Positions 15,269-25,064 of a stretch of 43,932 nt of DNA are shown piece by piece. The translations under genes and the position numbers were made by a program. The notes under the pieces are model-generated. The model did not search any database and had not been told where the DNA came from. It was given only the letters and a program-made list of their open reading frames with translations. Source of the DNA: an uncultured Clostridia bacterium (GTDB taxonomy: Bacteria; Bacillota; Clostridia; Christensenellales; Borkfalkiaceae); the NCBI GenBank assembly GCA_947587085.1, contig CANPXX010000007.1, positions 1 through 43,932 on the forward strand, in the 5' to 3' direction. The stretch's first letter is position 1, and each line of letters starts with the position of its first letter.

Positions 15269-15400
15269 TTACTCCTTTTCCTCCTTCTTTGGCTCTGCCG
15301 CGGGCGTACTGCAGCCGAGCACGACGGCGACGCCGCAGGCAACGAGGACGAGAACGCAGGTGCCGAGGAACTCGGCGACATACTTTTTCATGTTTTCCAT
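15269..15400 (-). CDS. 43-residue membrane peptide resembling aquaporin helix 1
   Basis: Too short for the ORF track. ATG at 15400 is preceded by AAAGGAGATAAAGG. The peptide contains KKYVAEFLGTCVLVLVACG, which closely matches the start and first membrane helix of MIP-family channels (aquaporin/glycerol facilitator). Instead of continuing it turns into a charged tail (STPAAEPKKEEKE) and stops. No further aquaporin sequence, including NPA motifs, exists downstream; repeat F2 begins at the stop. It is either a decayed gene whose 3' part was lost or a real small membrane protein. It lies 104 bases after mscS, another osmotic-stress gene, in the same orientation. Confidence 0.65.
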   Translation of the reverse strand: MENMKKYVAEFLGTCVLVLVACGVAVVLGCSTPAAEPKKEEKE

Positions 15401-15504
15401 TCCTTTATCTCCTTTCGATTTTTTCGCTTTTTCTATCTTTCCGACCGAACGGTGCGTATGCGGTCATCGCATGCCGCCGTGCGGCAATATCGGGAAGGTG
15501 CGAT
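15401..15504 (-). other. mscS to aquaporin-like ORF spacer
   Basis: Short GC-rich inverted repeats (TGCCG/CGGCA and others) follow the mscS stop, but no U-tract terminator and no clear promoter was found. Read-through from mscS into the small ORF is possible. Confidence 0.4.
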
Positions 15505-16530
15505 TCAGTCCGCCTTTTCTTCGATGTTCTTGGAGAGCTCCTTCTGCTCCTCCACGAACTCGCGCGCGCCGCGCTCCATCTTCTTGGTGATCTTGGCGTC
15601 CTCGAACACGGCGGGCTGGTTGAGCACGATCTGCGGGAAGGGAATGTTGATGCCGTTCGCGTCGAACATGAGTTTGAGCTCGCGGTTGAGGTCGCGCTGG
15701 ACCTGATAGATATCCTCCTCCTTGCACTTGGCGACGAAGAGGAGATCGACGCCCGAAGCGCCCAGCTCGTTCACCCCCTTATAGAAGGGGCCCTCGACGA
15801 TGGCGGGGATGCGCTCACGGATCTTGTCGAGATTGTCGCGGATGACGATCTCGACGCGGGGGATGGATTCGCCGTACTCGATGTCGATGTACGCCTTTGC
15901 CACGGAGAGCTCCTGCGTCTGGTTGACGATGGAGCGGATGTCGCTGTTGTTGACGATCTTGACGTTCCCGCCCGCGTCCACGATCTTGGTGGTGCGGATG
16001 CCGATCTCCTGCACGGTGCCGCGCCAATCGTCGATGACGACGATGTCCCCGACCTGATACTCTCCCTCGATGACGATGAACAGTCCCGCAATGATGTCGG
16101 CGATGAGGCTCTGCGCGCCGAGCCCTATGACGAGGGACAAAATTCCCGCGCTCGCGAGCAGGGTGCCCGTGTTCACCCCCCATGCGCCGAGGATGATGAG
16201 GACCGCCACGATGCCGATCGCCCAGCTCAAAAAGCTGCAAACGAGCTTGACGATGGTGATCCCCCGCTTGCTCTTGGTGAACAACTTGTTCAGCAAGAAT
16301 TTGACGGCGATGGAGAGCACCCACGCGATGGCGACGATCTGCACGCTCCGTATGAGCGCGGGAATCTTCGTATAGAGCGTCTGTACAAAGGAATTGTCCG
16401 AGACGTGGCGGTTGAACACCGAGCTCTCGCCGAAGATCTCGGAGGAGAGCGCGAAGGCGGCAATGGTCGCTCCGACGAGCAGCGCAAGCAGCACGATCTT
16501 CACGACGGGGATGCGTTTTTCGGTTGTCAT
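15505..16530 (-). CDS. MscS-family mechanosensitive channel
   Basis: A 341-residue small-conductance mechanosensitive channel. An N-terminal hydrophobic helix and two further helices precede the pore helix region GTLLASAGILSLVIGLGAQS, followed by the family hallmark beta domain (GEYQVGDIVVIDDWRGTVQEI). The alpha/beta C-terminal domain comes next, and then a charged helical tail (about residues 310-341). It would release solutes on hypo-osmotic shock. AGGAGG lies 7 bases before ATG. It is 10 bases after the 264-aa gene and so appears to be the third gene of the giant surface-protein operon, an unusual partner. Confidence 0.93.
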   Translation of the reverse strand: MTTEKRIPVVKIVLLALLVGATIAAFALSSEIFGESSVFNRHVSDNSFVQTLYTKIPALIRSVQIVAIAWVLSIAVKFLLNKLFTKSKRGITIVKLVCSFLSWAIGIVAVLIILGAWGVNTGTLLASAGILSLVIGLGAQSLIADIIAGLFIVIEGEYQVGDIVVIDDWRGTVQEIGIRTTKIVDAGGNVKIVNNSDIRSIVNQTQELSVAKAYIDIEYGESIPRVEIVIRDNLDKIRERIPAIVEGPFYKGVNELGASGVDLLFVAKCKEEDIYQVQRDLNRELKLMFDANGINIPFPQIVLNQPAVFEDAKITKKMERGAREFVEEQKELSKNIEEKAD

Positions 16531-16540
16531 GTGAATCCTC

Positions 16541-17335
16541 CTAAATTTTTACCGTGGCGCGGTACAGTTCCACGGTCTGTCCTTGCTCTGTGCACCAAAC
16601 GACGAATTCCGCCGTCTTGCCGAGAAGAGACGCGTACCTCGTGACGTCGATGGTCTGCTCCGCGTGCGCGTCCTCCGAGAAGTCGCACGCGGAGACCGTC
16701 CCGTATGCGTCGGTGAGGGTGGCGGAAAACGCCGTCCAAACGCCTCCCTCGTCCTCGAAATCCAACTTGAAGTGGAAACAGCCGTCGATGGCGCAGGTGC
16801 ATTCGCTCCATACGCCATAGAACCCGAGCGCGGGGGGCGCGGTCGGAAGGGCGTCGGTGCGGACCGCCCTCGCCGCGAGCTCCGTCTCGCCGAAGGCGCC
16901 CTCGCCCAGAACGGCGAGCGTGTACTGCATGGCGGGTTGAAGATCGGAGAACACGCCCTCGTTGCTCCCCGGAAGGAGGGGCGCTTCGCGGCGGGTGAAG
17001 TCGTTATACAGCACCACGCGCAAGTCCTCCCCCTCTGTCACCTCCACTAAGTAGCTGACCGTCGTATCGGTGACGGAGGCGGACCCGATCGCCGCCTCCC
17101 CCTTGGGCGCGTTGGCGGCGGAGGTCACCGCGACCGCCGCGACCGTGACGGCGAAAACCGCGGCGAGCCCCGTCGGGAGCCCCGTATGTTTCCTCTTCAC
17201 CGCGCGTCCCGCGCTCTCCTGCGCCTCGACGTATTCCCTTGCGGAGCGGTTGTCGCCGCCTCCGCTCATCTCCTCGGGGGCCCGTTCGCGGGGCGCCTCC
17301 GCGCTCTCCCGCGGCTCATTGTTGTATTCGATCAT
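16541..17335 (-). CDS. Single-pass membrane protein with extracellular beta domain
   Basis: A 264-residue protein. About 50 N-terminal residues are charged and cytoplasmic, then there is one membrane helix (GLPTGLAAVFAVTVAAVAVTS), then an outside part of about 190 residues. The outside part looks like two Ig or fibronectin-III-like modules (SYLVEVTEGEDLRVVLY; LQPAMQYTLAVLG). Several cysteines (ECTCAIDGC, WCTEQG) may form disulfides. The start overlaps the stop of the giant gene by 4 bases (ATGA) with GGAAGGAAAGAG upstream, so the two are translationally coupled and probably work together. No family is recognised. Confidence 0.75.
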   Translation of the reverse strand: MIEYNNEPRESAEAPRERAPEEMSGGGDNRSAREYVEAQESAGRAVKRKHTGLPTGLAAVFAVTVAAVAVTSAANAPKGEAAIGSASVTDTTVSYLVEVTEGEDLRVVLYNDFTRREAPLLPGSNEGVFSDLQPAMQYTLAVLGEGAFGETELAARAVRTDALPTAPPALGFYGVWSECTCAIDGCFHFKLDFEDEGGVWTAFSATLTDAYGTVSACDFSEDAHAEQTIDVTRYASLLGKTAEFVVWCTEQGQTVELYRATVKI

Positions 17336-20300
17336 CTCTTTCCTTCCATGGTGCCGTCCGACGGCGCGTCCTCAGCCTCTTTGCCCTTGCCGTCCGCTTC
17401 GGGCGTCTCGTCGTCCTCCTCATGCGATCTCTTGACCGCCACCACGATGTTCGCCACGATCAGGGCGGCGAGGATGACGGAGAGCAGGATGATGATCCAC
17501 CACCACCAATCGCTCTCCTCCTTCTCGCCGAGAATGACGAAGTCGGAGAAGTGCGTCGTGGTGAACACGAGGTATTTGCCGTCCTCCACGGTCGTCTCGT
17601 ACACCTCCACCGTGCCGTCGTCGCCGACGTACACGACCTGCAAGGTCTCCGCTCCCTCGCGGAGCGCGGCGGGTAGCAAGATCTTGACGACGTATTTCCC
17701 TTCGAATGCGTCGAAGCGGGCGTTGTTTTTGAGGAGGTAGATATCCAGCTCGCTCACCGCGCGCTTGCCCGAGACGAGCGCCTTCATCTCCTCGGGCGTG
17801 AAGGACGCGCCGTCCGCCGCTTTGAGATTGCCGCTCTTCGCCGCCGCCTCGATCGCCCGTTCGGATTCGCTGTCCGCCTTCTCGATGACGAGGCGGATGC
17901 CGCCCGGCATGCTCTCGTCGTTGGTGACGATGCCCCAGATCTCGTCGGCGCATTCGGGATAGTCGCCCGTGCCGCCCTCCTTTGAGGCGCTCTTGTCAGC
18001 GCGGATGTCACCCGCCGTGACGGCGACGACGGGCACCGTCTCATAGGCGTCGCGCGCGGCGCCGAGCACCTCCGAGAGGAGCTCTTCCGCCGTCTTGCCG
18101 CCCCTGCCGTCCTTGGGCACCTCGTTCGCCTGCTGTGCGTACTGCGCCGCGAGCGCGCCGAGCTGCGCCTGTTGCGCCTCGTTGTAATTGCCGCTCGCGG
18201 CGAGGTCGTTCGCCTCCTCCGTGAGGGTGTTGACGGCGCGCTGGACCGCCTGCGCGTGCTTCACGTCGCCCTGCGCGTCCGCGCCCGCATCCGCGAGCGC
18301 TTCGAGCGCCGCCTCGATATGGGCTTCGCGAAGGGAGTCGTCCTTGCACGCTTCATAGGTGACGCCGCCGATCTTTTCCTTCGCTTTCTCCAAGGCGCTC
18401 TTCACCTCTTCGCCGTCGCATTCCTTGGCGAGCGCCTCTGCCTGTGCCGCCGCCTCCTTCTTCTTGCCCTCGAACTGCGCCTTGGCGGTGCGGTCGGCTA
18501 TCTCGCCCGCGAAAGAGGAGTAGCCCTCCTCCTTTGCCGCCGCGTCGATCGCGGCTTTGCCCTCGGGCGAGAGCGCATCATAGGCGCCCTTCGCCGCGTC
18601 AAGCCCTTCGAGGTCGGCGTCCGTCACCGAGCCGAACGGCTTCTCCGCCGCCGCGAAGTTGGCGAAGAAGTGCTTGCGCACCGCCTCCGCATACGCCTCT
18701 TCGAGCGCCGAGCGGAGCGCCGCCTCCTTCTCTTCGTTGGTGCCCTCGCCCGTGAGCGTCTCGCGGAACTTTTCGCGCATCGTCTCGTTGAGCGACGCGA
18801 TCTCCTCCTCGGTGAGCCCGTCTGCCGCGGCGCGCTCCGCGTTCCCCCTCTGCGCCTCGAAGAGGGAGACGGCGATCTCGAGCGCGTCGGTAGCCCGTTT
18901 GACCGCCTCGTCGCGGGAGGTCTCGTCGTCGCTCTTTTCGATCTCCCCGACGCCGTGGTCCACGATGTCGAGAAGTTCCTGCTCCTCTGCCTCGGTCTTG
19001 GCTTTATCGCGGAGGGATTCGTACTTTTCGGAGAGCTTGGAGACGCCCTCGTCACGCGCGGCGCGCATCCGCGCCTCCACCGCCTCGAAGAGGGTGCCCG
19101 TCCCGCTCATCGTCCCGCCGAAGGCAACTTCGCCGAGCGCGGGAAGCCCCGCAAAGTCGAGCAAGCCGCCCGGGACCATCGGCTCCGCGCCCGTCCCGAC
19201 GGCATCTTTCGCCGCCGTGAAGAGCTCCTGCACGCTCCCGAACTTCGCCGCGCCCTTCTGCGCCGCGTCGAGGAGCGCCGAAACACCCGCTTTGAGCGCC
19301 TCGTTCACGCCCTCTGTATCCGTCTGCTCTTCGATGGCTCCGAACACTTCGTCGCCCTCGTCCGCCGCGGCGCCCAAGATCTCTTCGTGCGCTCTGCGGT
19401 AATTCTCCTTTGCGGCGTCTTTGGCGGCGAGAAGATCGAATTCGGCGCCCGCGACGATGCCGTCGAGCGCGTCCCCGAGGCCCTCTCCGCCGACGGCGGC
19501 AGACACCGCCTCCTTCGCCGCGGACAGCGCCTGCATGAGCTCCGCCTTTCCCTCGGCGGTCATCGCGCCGCCGTACCCTCCGAGCGCATCTTCGTACGCC
19601 CTCTGCAACGCCACCTCCGCCTTCGCGCGGAGATAGAGTTCATCCGCCTCGGCAAAGCCCGTGGCGTTCGCTCCCTCATCGGGGAGGACGATTCTCCCCG
19701 TGTATGTCTCGATGATGTCCTCGACCGCCTCGGAGGGCGCTTCGCCGCCGAGCAGGGCGAGGTCCTCCTTCACGCTCTCCAAATAGGCGGGAAGAAGGCT
19801 CTCATACGCCTCTTCGACGAGTGCTTTCGCGCCCGCGCCGAGCGCGCCGTACGCCTTCACGGCGTCTTTGGCGGCGCCTTTGAGCGCGGGGGTGAGCTCT
19901 GCCCCGCTCGCCGCCGCTTCGAGCACTTCCGCATAATCCGCCTTCCACTTCTCCGCCTGTGCGCGGTCGTACGAAGCAGAGAGCGCGGCGGATTTCTCCG
20001 CGATGGCGGGAAGGTTTTTCACGCCGTCGGAGAGCGCCCGATAGGCTTCGAGCACGTCCTCGTGCTCCTTAACGCTCGCGGGAGAGGCGGGAGCGGGGTC
20101 GGTGTACAACCTCTCGCGGATTCCCTCATATTGGCTTTCGAACGTCTGTTTCCGAGAGAAGTCCTCCTCGGAGAGGGAGAACGCCTCCGCCGCGGCGGTG
20201 TACGCGCCCGCGAGGACGCCGTCCTCTTTTTGGGCGGGAACGCGCACCGCGAGGGTGTATTTCTTCCCCTTCGGGAGCCCTTCGAACACGACCTTTCCGT

Positions 20301-23300
20301 CCGAAACCGACTTCCATTCCCCGACGACGGCTCCGTCCTCGTCCAACAAATTGTATTCGTATTCCCGATCGCCCGTCACCGTGAAGGTGAGGGTCTGCTC
20401 CTCCGACGTGCCGCCGATGTCGTTCAATACGGCGTCGGGCGCCTCCGCCGCCGCGGCGCGCACGCCGAGGTGCACCTGCGCTTCTGTGCAGTCTGCATAG
20501 CGGAATGCCGCGTTCCCGTCCTCGAGCGCGATGTCGTTGGGAAGGAGGTGCTCTCCTTCGGGGAGAGGCTTCCATTCTCCATCCGTCGAGTAGTACTCTG
20601 TGCCCGTCGGCGCCGTGAGCATGTCGTCCGCCAACAGCACGGCGTTGACCGACGCGCCCTCCATGTTGTAGCTCTCCCCGCTCTCGCCGTATTTCACTTG
20701 GATGGAGACGGCGGGCGTCGCGGAAGAGACCTCCGCCGTAAAGGAGAAGCTGCCGTTCCCGTCGATCGTAGCATCGCTCTTCGTGAACGTATGCGCTTCC
20801 CCGTCCACCGTGACGACGATGGAGGTGACGTTCCCGTCCACCGTTCCGCGGAAGGAGAGCTCGTTGGGCTCGGTCTGCTCGTATCCGATGTCATAGCTCC
20901 CGATGCCCTTCATGGTGTACGCCTGCCCACCGATCGTGGCAGTGTACTCCACGGCAAATCTGCTGCTCAGCCCCTTCGCCTCATCCGCAAAGAGCCCCCC
21001 GACTGTCTCGGGGAACGAACTGTCCGTCACGCCCGCCAGCGCGCCCGCGGGACGATCCTTTGAGAAGGCGAGGGTGACGCTTCCCGTGAGCCCCGTGACG
21101 TCCACGAACGCCTCGTAATGAACGTCATGCCCATACACGTCGCAGGGATCGTCGAGGTACACCTTGCCCGTGATGGAGGGATCTCCCGTGATAGAAAGTC
21201 TGCCCGCGTGGTTGCCCTCGATGTACGGCTTCGCGTCCGCCTGTGCGGCGGCATAGTCTGCCTCGCTGTAACGGTTGTAGAGATAGATCGCGTTCGCATT
21301 CCCATCTGCCGCAAAGATCCCGCCGTCCGACACGGTGAGGCTCGCGCCCTCCTCCACGGAGAGCACGCCCAGATCGTGGAGCGAGAAGTTATCCGAGAAC
21401 GTGCCGCCTTCGATGGACGTTTTCGCTTCGCCGTAGATGGTCTGCACCGCCGCGCCCTTCATCTGGGAGGCGTTGCCCGTGATGGCGCCGCCCTTGATGG
21501 TGACCTGCGGTCCGACGCCCTCTGCGGGCGCTTCGTAGCCGTCGCTTTCAGGCTTATTGATATTCAGAATCGCGCCGCCCTCACGCGCATAACAGCCCGT
21601 GACGGTGCCGCCCGACATGGTGAAATTGCCCTTGCCCTCGTTGCGGACGCCGCCGCCGTAGTTCTGCGAGCCGAAGCCCTCGCCGGGTGCGGCATAGTTG
21701 TTGTCGTTGTTCTGAATGGTCGCGCCCCCGTTCATCGTGAGCGTGCCTTGGTTGACGACGACGGGCGCGTGCGCCGTGACGCCCTTGTTATTGGTCTTGA
21801 CGGAACCCGCCTTCCCATTGTCGTCTTGAAGGGAGATCGTGCCGCCCTCCCACACTGCGCCGCCGTCGAGGATGACGTTTTCAAGCGTGAGCGAGCCGCC
21901 CTCCGCCACCGTGATCATCGCGCCCGTGTACGAACTATCGCGCTTCAAGGTGTTCGTTCCCTCTTCCGTGTAGGCGACATCCGTCCCCTCCGCACCGCTC
22001 ACCGTCCTCTTGACGCTCGTGAGGGTGAGGTTCATCCCGCTCGGCACGGTCGCGCCGCGGAGCAGTTCGGCGACGCCGCCGTTGGTGCCGTTCTCGACGA
22101 CGCCGATGGTCACTTCGCCCGTACCCGCCGCCTCGATCGCCGCCTGCAAGTCGTTATAGGTCGTGCTTTCCCATGTACCGTCCCTCTTTATCGCAAAGAG
22201 GACGTCGCTGCTCTTGATGAGGGCGAGCGCATTTCCCTCCTCGGCGGGGTTGAAGGTATAGCCCGCATTCTTCACCCGAAGATACTCTTTGAGCGTGTCG
22301 CCCGAATTGACGTCGCTCGTCACATAGGAATGCGTTTTGTTCTCAATTTGCGCCGCGGGGTCGGCGAAATCCACCGTCACGCGGTGGGAAAGAGCGCCCT
22401 CGATCGCAACGGAACCCGTGCCCGCGATGCCGATGCCGTCCTCCGCCCTCGCCTCGGCGCTGAGTTGGAGGGTGCTGTCCGTGCTCCCCGCGCCGTCCGT
22501 GCCGAGGTAGACGCCGTCGCCCACCTTCGCCGCGTTGTTGTAGACGGAGGCATTTGCCCCGAGGGCCGCCTCTGCGCCCTCGAGACAGACGGCTCCGCCG
22601 TTCACCGCCGCCCTGTTGGCGTGGAAGGCGGCGCCCGCTTCCGTGCCCGCCGCAAGCGAACCGCCCTTCAGATAGACGGCGCCGCCGTTCGCTAAGGCTC
22701 TGTTCTCGGTGAACGTGCCGCCCTCGACGGTGACCGTCGCCCCTTCCGCATAGATGGCGCCGCCGTTTTGCGCCTCGTTCCCCGAAAAGGTCGCGCCCGC
22801 CCGTACGGTGACCGACGTGCCGCTTCCCGCATGGACGGCGCCGCCGTTTTCCGCCTTGCAGTTTTGGAGCGTCGCGCCTCCCTCGGCGAGGAGGGAAGCC
22901 CCCTCTTCAAGGGTGATGAAGGACCCGCTCGCCGCGCTCTCCGCGGCGCCGTCGAGAGTGACGTCGCGCAGGGTGAGCCGAGCGCCTTTCACCGCAAACA
23001 CGGTGCCCGCGTCTGCCCCGCGGGAGAGCACGCTTTCCGCACCCTCGCCCGCAAGGGTGAAATTCTTCCCGACGGTGAGCGTCTCCCCCGCCGTCGCATG
23101 TCCCGCCACATAGACGGTGCCGCCCGCCTCGACCGCCTCATACGCCGCTTCGAGCGTTGGATAGGCGGTCTTGCCGTCGCTTCCCACAAGGTAGAAGCAG
23201 TCCTTCGCCTCCGTGACGACGGTGAAGGTCTCCTCATACGCCGCATACAGCCCCTCCGCGGGGTGGGAGACGGTCACGGTCGCCGTGCCGATCTTGCCCG

Positions 23301-24945
23301 TCGGGGTGAGGGTGATGGTCGTGCCGCTCACCGAAACGCCTATGATGCTGTCGTCGTCCGACCGAACTTCCCACCCCGTGGTCGGGAAGAGGTTGCTGTC
23401 CGTCCCCCTTTGGGTCAGCTCGATCGTCTGCCCGCCGCCAAGCGCGCTGTACGAATAGCTCTCTTCGAGCGGCTCCACGGCGATACTGCCCGGTTCGATG
23501 GTATAGGTCTTTTGCAGGTCTGCCTCTTCATAGAGGTCCGTCCCCGCGATGTGCGCCTTGACGGTGACGCTCCCCGCGCCCGTCGGCGTGAGAACGCCCG
23601 TTGCCCCGTCGATCGAGGCATTCCCCTCTGCCGACCATGTAATGGTCCCCTGCGCGCCCTCCACGGCGAGCTTCGGGGTCTCCCCATATGGAATGGTGTC
23701 CCCCGTTACGCCGCCGATCGTGAGCTCCGATTGGCTCCCCTTCTTGATTTCGATGTCCTTGGTGACGGTCGCCCCGAGATAGTTGGCGGACTCGGCGATG
23801 GTCGCCGTGACCTTGACGGTGCCGACGCCCGTCGGCGTGAGAACGCCCGTCTTTTCATCGATCGTGGCATCCCCCTCTGCCGACCATGTAATGGTCCCCT
23901 GCGCGTTCGCCACCGAGAGCGTCACGTCCTGTCCGTACGCCGCGCCGTCCCCGCCGCTGATGGCAGTTGCGGGCTGAGCCGCCTTGCCGAGCGTCCATGT
24001 GATGATCTTGGGATCTGTCGAGCCGTTGCTCCAAGTATATCCGCTGTTGGGTGTGACAAGTGCGGTGTGGCTCCCCGCATTGTTGCCGTCCCCGATGGGC
24101 ACCACCGTCCAATATGAATTGCTCGAGACGGGGCACCCGTCGCTTGTACCGTTATAGGTGCCGTTGGCGGAATAGTTCTGGTTTGCCCATTGTGTTACTT
24201 GACTCTCTATTTGAGAAGGAATCGGCGTGGTCTGCGAAATGATATCTTTGGAGTTCGCGTTCGTCGTGGCTCCGTTCTGCGTGAGATAATACGTTGTGCC
24301 GCCGTACTGAAAACAGGCTTTCCCGTTGACGATCTGAATGCAATTTCCATACGGGAGATAGACATTCGCATTGACCAACGAATTCCCCGAAACAATGCCC
24401 ATTTGAGACGCATTGACGGTAGCCGCACCGCTCGAACTCAGCTTTACCATCCCCGCCTGAATGGTCGAGGAGCCCGTCGTTTTCAAAAAATACGGCATAT
24501 ACGTCGAACCGTTAAACCACACGGTCTGCACGGTCGCATAGAATTTATAGGGTCCCCATATGTTCGCCTTGGGCTCATTTCTATAAAAGTCCCACTGCAA
24601 AGATCTGGTGCTGCCCTGAAAAGTCGGCTCGTCGTAGAACTCCATCGAAATCTGCGTAGTGGTGCTCTTCGCGGTCTTCTTGCCCGCGGCGTCCGTCGTC
24701 GTGTGGCTCACGCCCGGCGTCCAATCTCCCAAGAGATTGGTTTCGCCAAAAGTAAACACGTTCACCGCCGAGCCTTGGTTTTCGAAGGTCACCTGCTGCG
24801 TCGTCACCGTCCCGTTGCTCGCCGCGTCCGCGCTTCGGGGAACTCGCCCGTTGGACGCCAACCCCAACATGCCTGCGATCATCAGACACAGCGCAAGCAC
24901 GAGCATCAGCGCCTTCGTTTTCCCCGCGGAAAGAATTCTTTTCAT
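17332..24945 (-). CDS. Giant (2537-aa) cell-surface protein with Ig-like, beta-helix and helical regions
   Basis: Rough order of parts: signal peptide 1-42; a unique domain to about 270; Ig-like modules about 280-590, including two TITWSAEG/GVLTPTG copies; right-handed beta-helix segments of NGGAVY/GGAIYAEG type about 590-860; a second beta-helix about 950-1270; further Ig/fibronectin-like modules to about 1600; then some 700 residues of Ala/Glu-rich helical bundles resembling FIVAR-type repeats. A C-terminal domain ends in one membrane helix (WWWWIIILLSVILAALIV) and a charged cytoplasmic tail of about 35 residues. There is no LPXTG motif, so it is anchored by its own helix. It is probably an adhesin or matrix-type protein. 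AAGGAGACGAT precedes the ATG. It is followed by two coupled genes and preceded by tetR. Confidence 0.88.
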   Translation of the reverse strand: MKRILSAGKTKALMLVLALCLMIAGMLGLASNGRVPRSADAASNGTVTTQQVTFENQGSAVNVFTFGETNLLGDWTPGVSHTTTDAAGKKTAKSTTTQISMEFYDEPTFQGSTRSLQWDFYRNEPKANIWGPYKFYATVQTVWFNGSTYMPYFLKTTGSSTIQAGMVKLSSSGAATVNASQMGIVSGNSLVNANVYLPYGNCIQIVNGKACFQYGGTTYYLTQNGATTNANSKDIISQTTPIPSQIESQVTQWANQNYSANGTYNGTSDGCPVSSNSYWTVVPIGDGNNAGSHTALVTPNSGYTWSNGSTDPKIITWTLGKAAQPATAISGGDGAAYGQDVTLSVANAQGTITWSAEGDATIDEKTGVLTPTGVGTVKVTATIAESANYLGATVTKDIEIKKGSQSELTIGGVTGDTIPYGETPKLAVEGAQGTITWSAEGNASIDGATGVLTPTGAGSVTVKAHIAGTDLYEEADLQKTYTIEPGSIAVEPLEESYSYSALGGGQTIELTQRGTDSNLFPTTGWEVRSDDDSIIGVSVSGTTITLTPTGKIGTATVTVSHPAEGLYAAYEETFTVVTEAKDCFYLVGSDGKTAYPTLEAAYEAVEAGGTVYVAGHATAGETLTVGKNFTLAGEGAESVLSRGADAGTVFAVKGARLTLRDVTLDGAAESAASGSFITLEEGASLLAEGGATLQNCKAENGGAVHAGSGTSVTVRAGATFSGNEAQNGGAIYAEGATVTVEGGTFTENRALANGGAVYLKGGSLAAGTEAGAAFHANRAAVNGGAVCLEGAEAALGANASVYNNAAKVGDGVYLGTDGAGSTDSTLQLSAEARAEDGIGIAGTGSVAIEGALSHRVTVDFADPAAQIENKTHSYVTSDVNSGDTLKEYLRVKNAGYTFNPAEEGNALALIKSSDVLFAIKRDGTWESTTYNDLQAAIEAAGTGEVTIGVVENGTNGGVAELLRGATVPSGMNLTLTSVKRTVSGAEGTDVAYTEEGTNTLKRDSSYTGAMITVAEGGSLTLENVILDGGAVWEGGTISLQDDNGKAGSVKTNNKGVTAHAPVVVNQGTLTMNGGATIQNNDNNYAAPGEGFGSQNYGGGVRNEGKGNFTMSGGTVTGCYAREGGAILNINKPESDGYEAPAEGVGPQVTIKGGAITGNASQMKGAAVQTIYGEAKTSIEGGTFSDNFSLHDLGVLSVEEGASLTVSDGGIFAADGNANAIYLYNRYSEADYAAAQADAKPYIEGNHAGRLSITGDPSITGKVYLDDPCDVYGHDVHYEAFVDVTGLTGSVTLAFSKDRPAGALAGVTDSSFPETVGGLFADEAKGLSSRFAVEYTATIGGQAYTMKGIGSYDIGYEQTEPNELSFRGTVDGNVTSIVVTVDGEAHTFTKSDATIDGNGSFSFTAEVSSATPAVSIQVKYGESGESYNMEGASVNAVLLADDMLTAPTGTEYYSTDGEWKPLPEGEHLLPNDIALEDGNAAFRYADCTEAQVHLGVRAAAAEAPDAVLNDIGGTSEEQTLTFTVTGDREYEYNLLDEDGAVVGEWKSVSDGKVVFEGLPKGKKYTLAVRVPAQKEDGVLAGAYTAAAEAFSLSEEDFSRKQTFESQYEGIRERLYTDPAPASPASVKEHEDVLEAYRALSDGVKNLPAIAEKSAALSASYDRAQAEKWKADYAEVLEAAASGAELTPALKGAAKDAVKAYGALGAGAKALVEEAYESLLPAYLESVKEDLALLGGEAPSEAVEDIIETYTGRIVLPDEGANATGFAEADELYLRAKAEVALQRAYEDALGGYGGAMTAEGKAELMQALSAAKEAVSAAVGGEGLGDALDGIVAGAEFDLLAAKDAAKENYRRAHEEILGAAADEGDEVFGAIEEQTDTEGVNEALKAGVSALLDAAQKGAAKFGSVQELFTAAKDAVGTGAEPMVPGGLLDFAGLPALGEVAFGGTMSGTGTLFEAVEARMRAARDEGVSKLSEKYESLRDKAKTEAEEQELLDIVDHGVGEIEKSDDETSRDEAVKRATDALEIAVSLFEAQRGNAERAAADGLTEEEIASLNETMREKFRETLTGEGTNEEKEAALRSALEEAYAEAVRKHFFANFAAAEKPFGSVTDADLEGLDAAKGAYDALSPEGKAAIDAAAKEEGYSSFAGEIADRTAKAQFEGKKKEAAAQAEALAKECDGEEVKSALEKAKEKIGGVTYEACKDDSLREAHIEAALEALADAGADAQGDVKHAQAVQRAVNTLTEEANDLAASGNYNEAQQAQLGALAAQYAQQANEVPKDGRGGKTAEELLSEVLGAARDAYETVPVVAVTAGDIRADKSASKEGGTGDYPECADEIWGIVTNDESMPGGIRLVIEKADSESERAIEAAAKSGNLKAADGASFTPEEMKALVSGKRAVSELDIYLLKNNARFDAFEGKYVVKILLPAALREGAETLQVVYVGDDGTVEVYETTVEDGKYLVFTTTHFSDFVILGEKEESDWWWWIIILLSVILAALIVANIVVAVKRSHEEDDETPEADGKGKEAEDAPSDGTMEGKR

Positions 24946-24993
24946 ATCGTCTCCTTTTCAGCCTCTCGCTGTTTTTCCCATTTTTCCAAAAAT

Positions 24994-25011
24994 TGAGTGA
25001 ACCCTCACTCA
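24994..25011. promoter_or_regulatory. TetR-type operator 1
   Basis: TGAGTGA-ACCC-TCACTCA, 7-bp perfect arms with a 4-base spacer, 49 bases before the giant gene's start. A near-identical site lies 71 bp upstream. On the minus strand it is followed by ATTTTTGG, so it could also act as a terminator for tetR. Confidence 0.65.
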
Positions 25012-25064
25012 CCCAAACCGCATAGCCATCGCCCGTCTCTCGGCTTAGAACGCTCTTACGGAAT

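Noticed and set aside
18172-21063. 963-aa plus-strand ORF opposite the giant surface-protein gene
   Set aside because: It is antisense to a clear coding region with signal peptide and membrane anchor. GC-rich codon use leaves the opposite strand free of stops. The translation is Arg/Gly/His-rich and has no domain.
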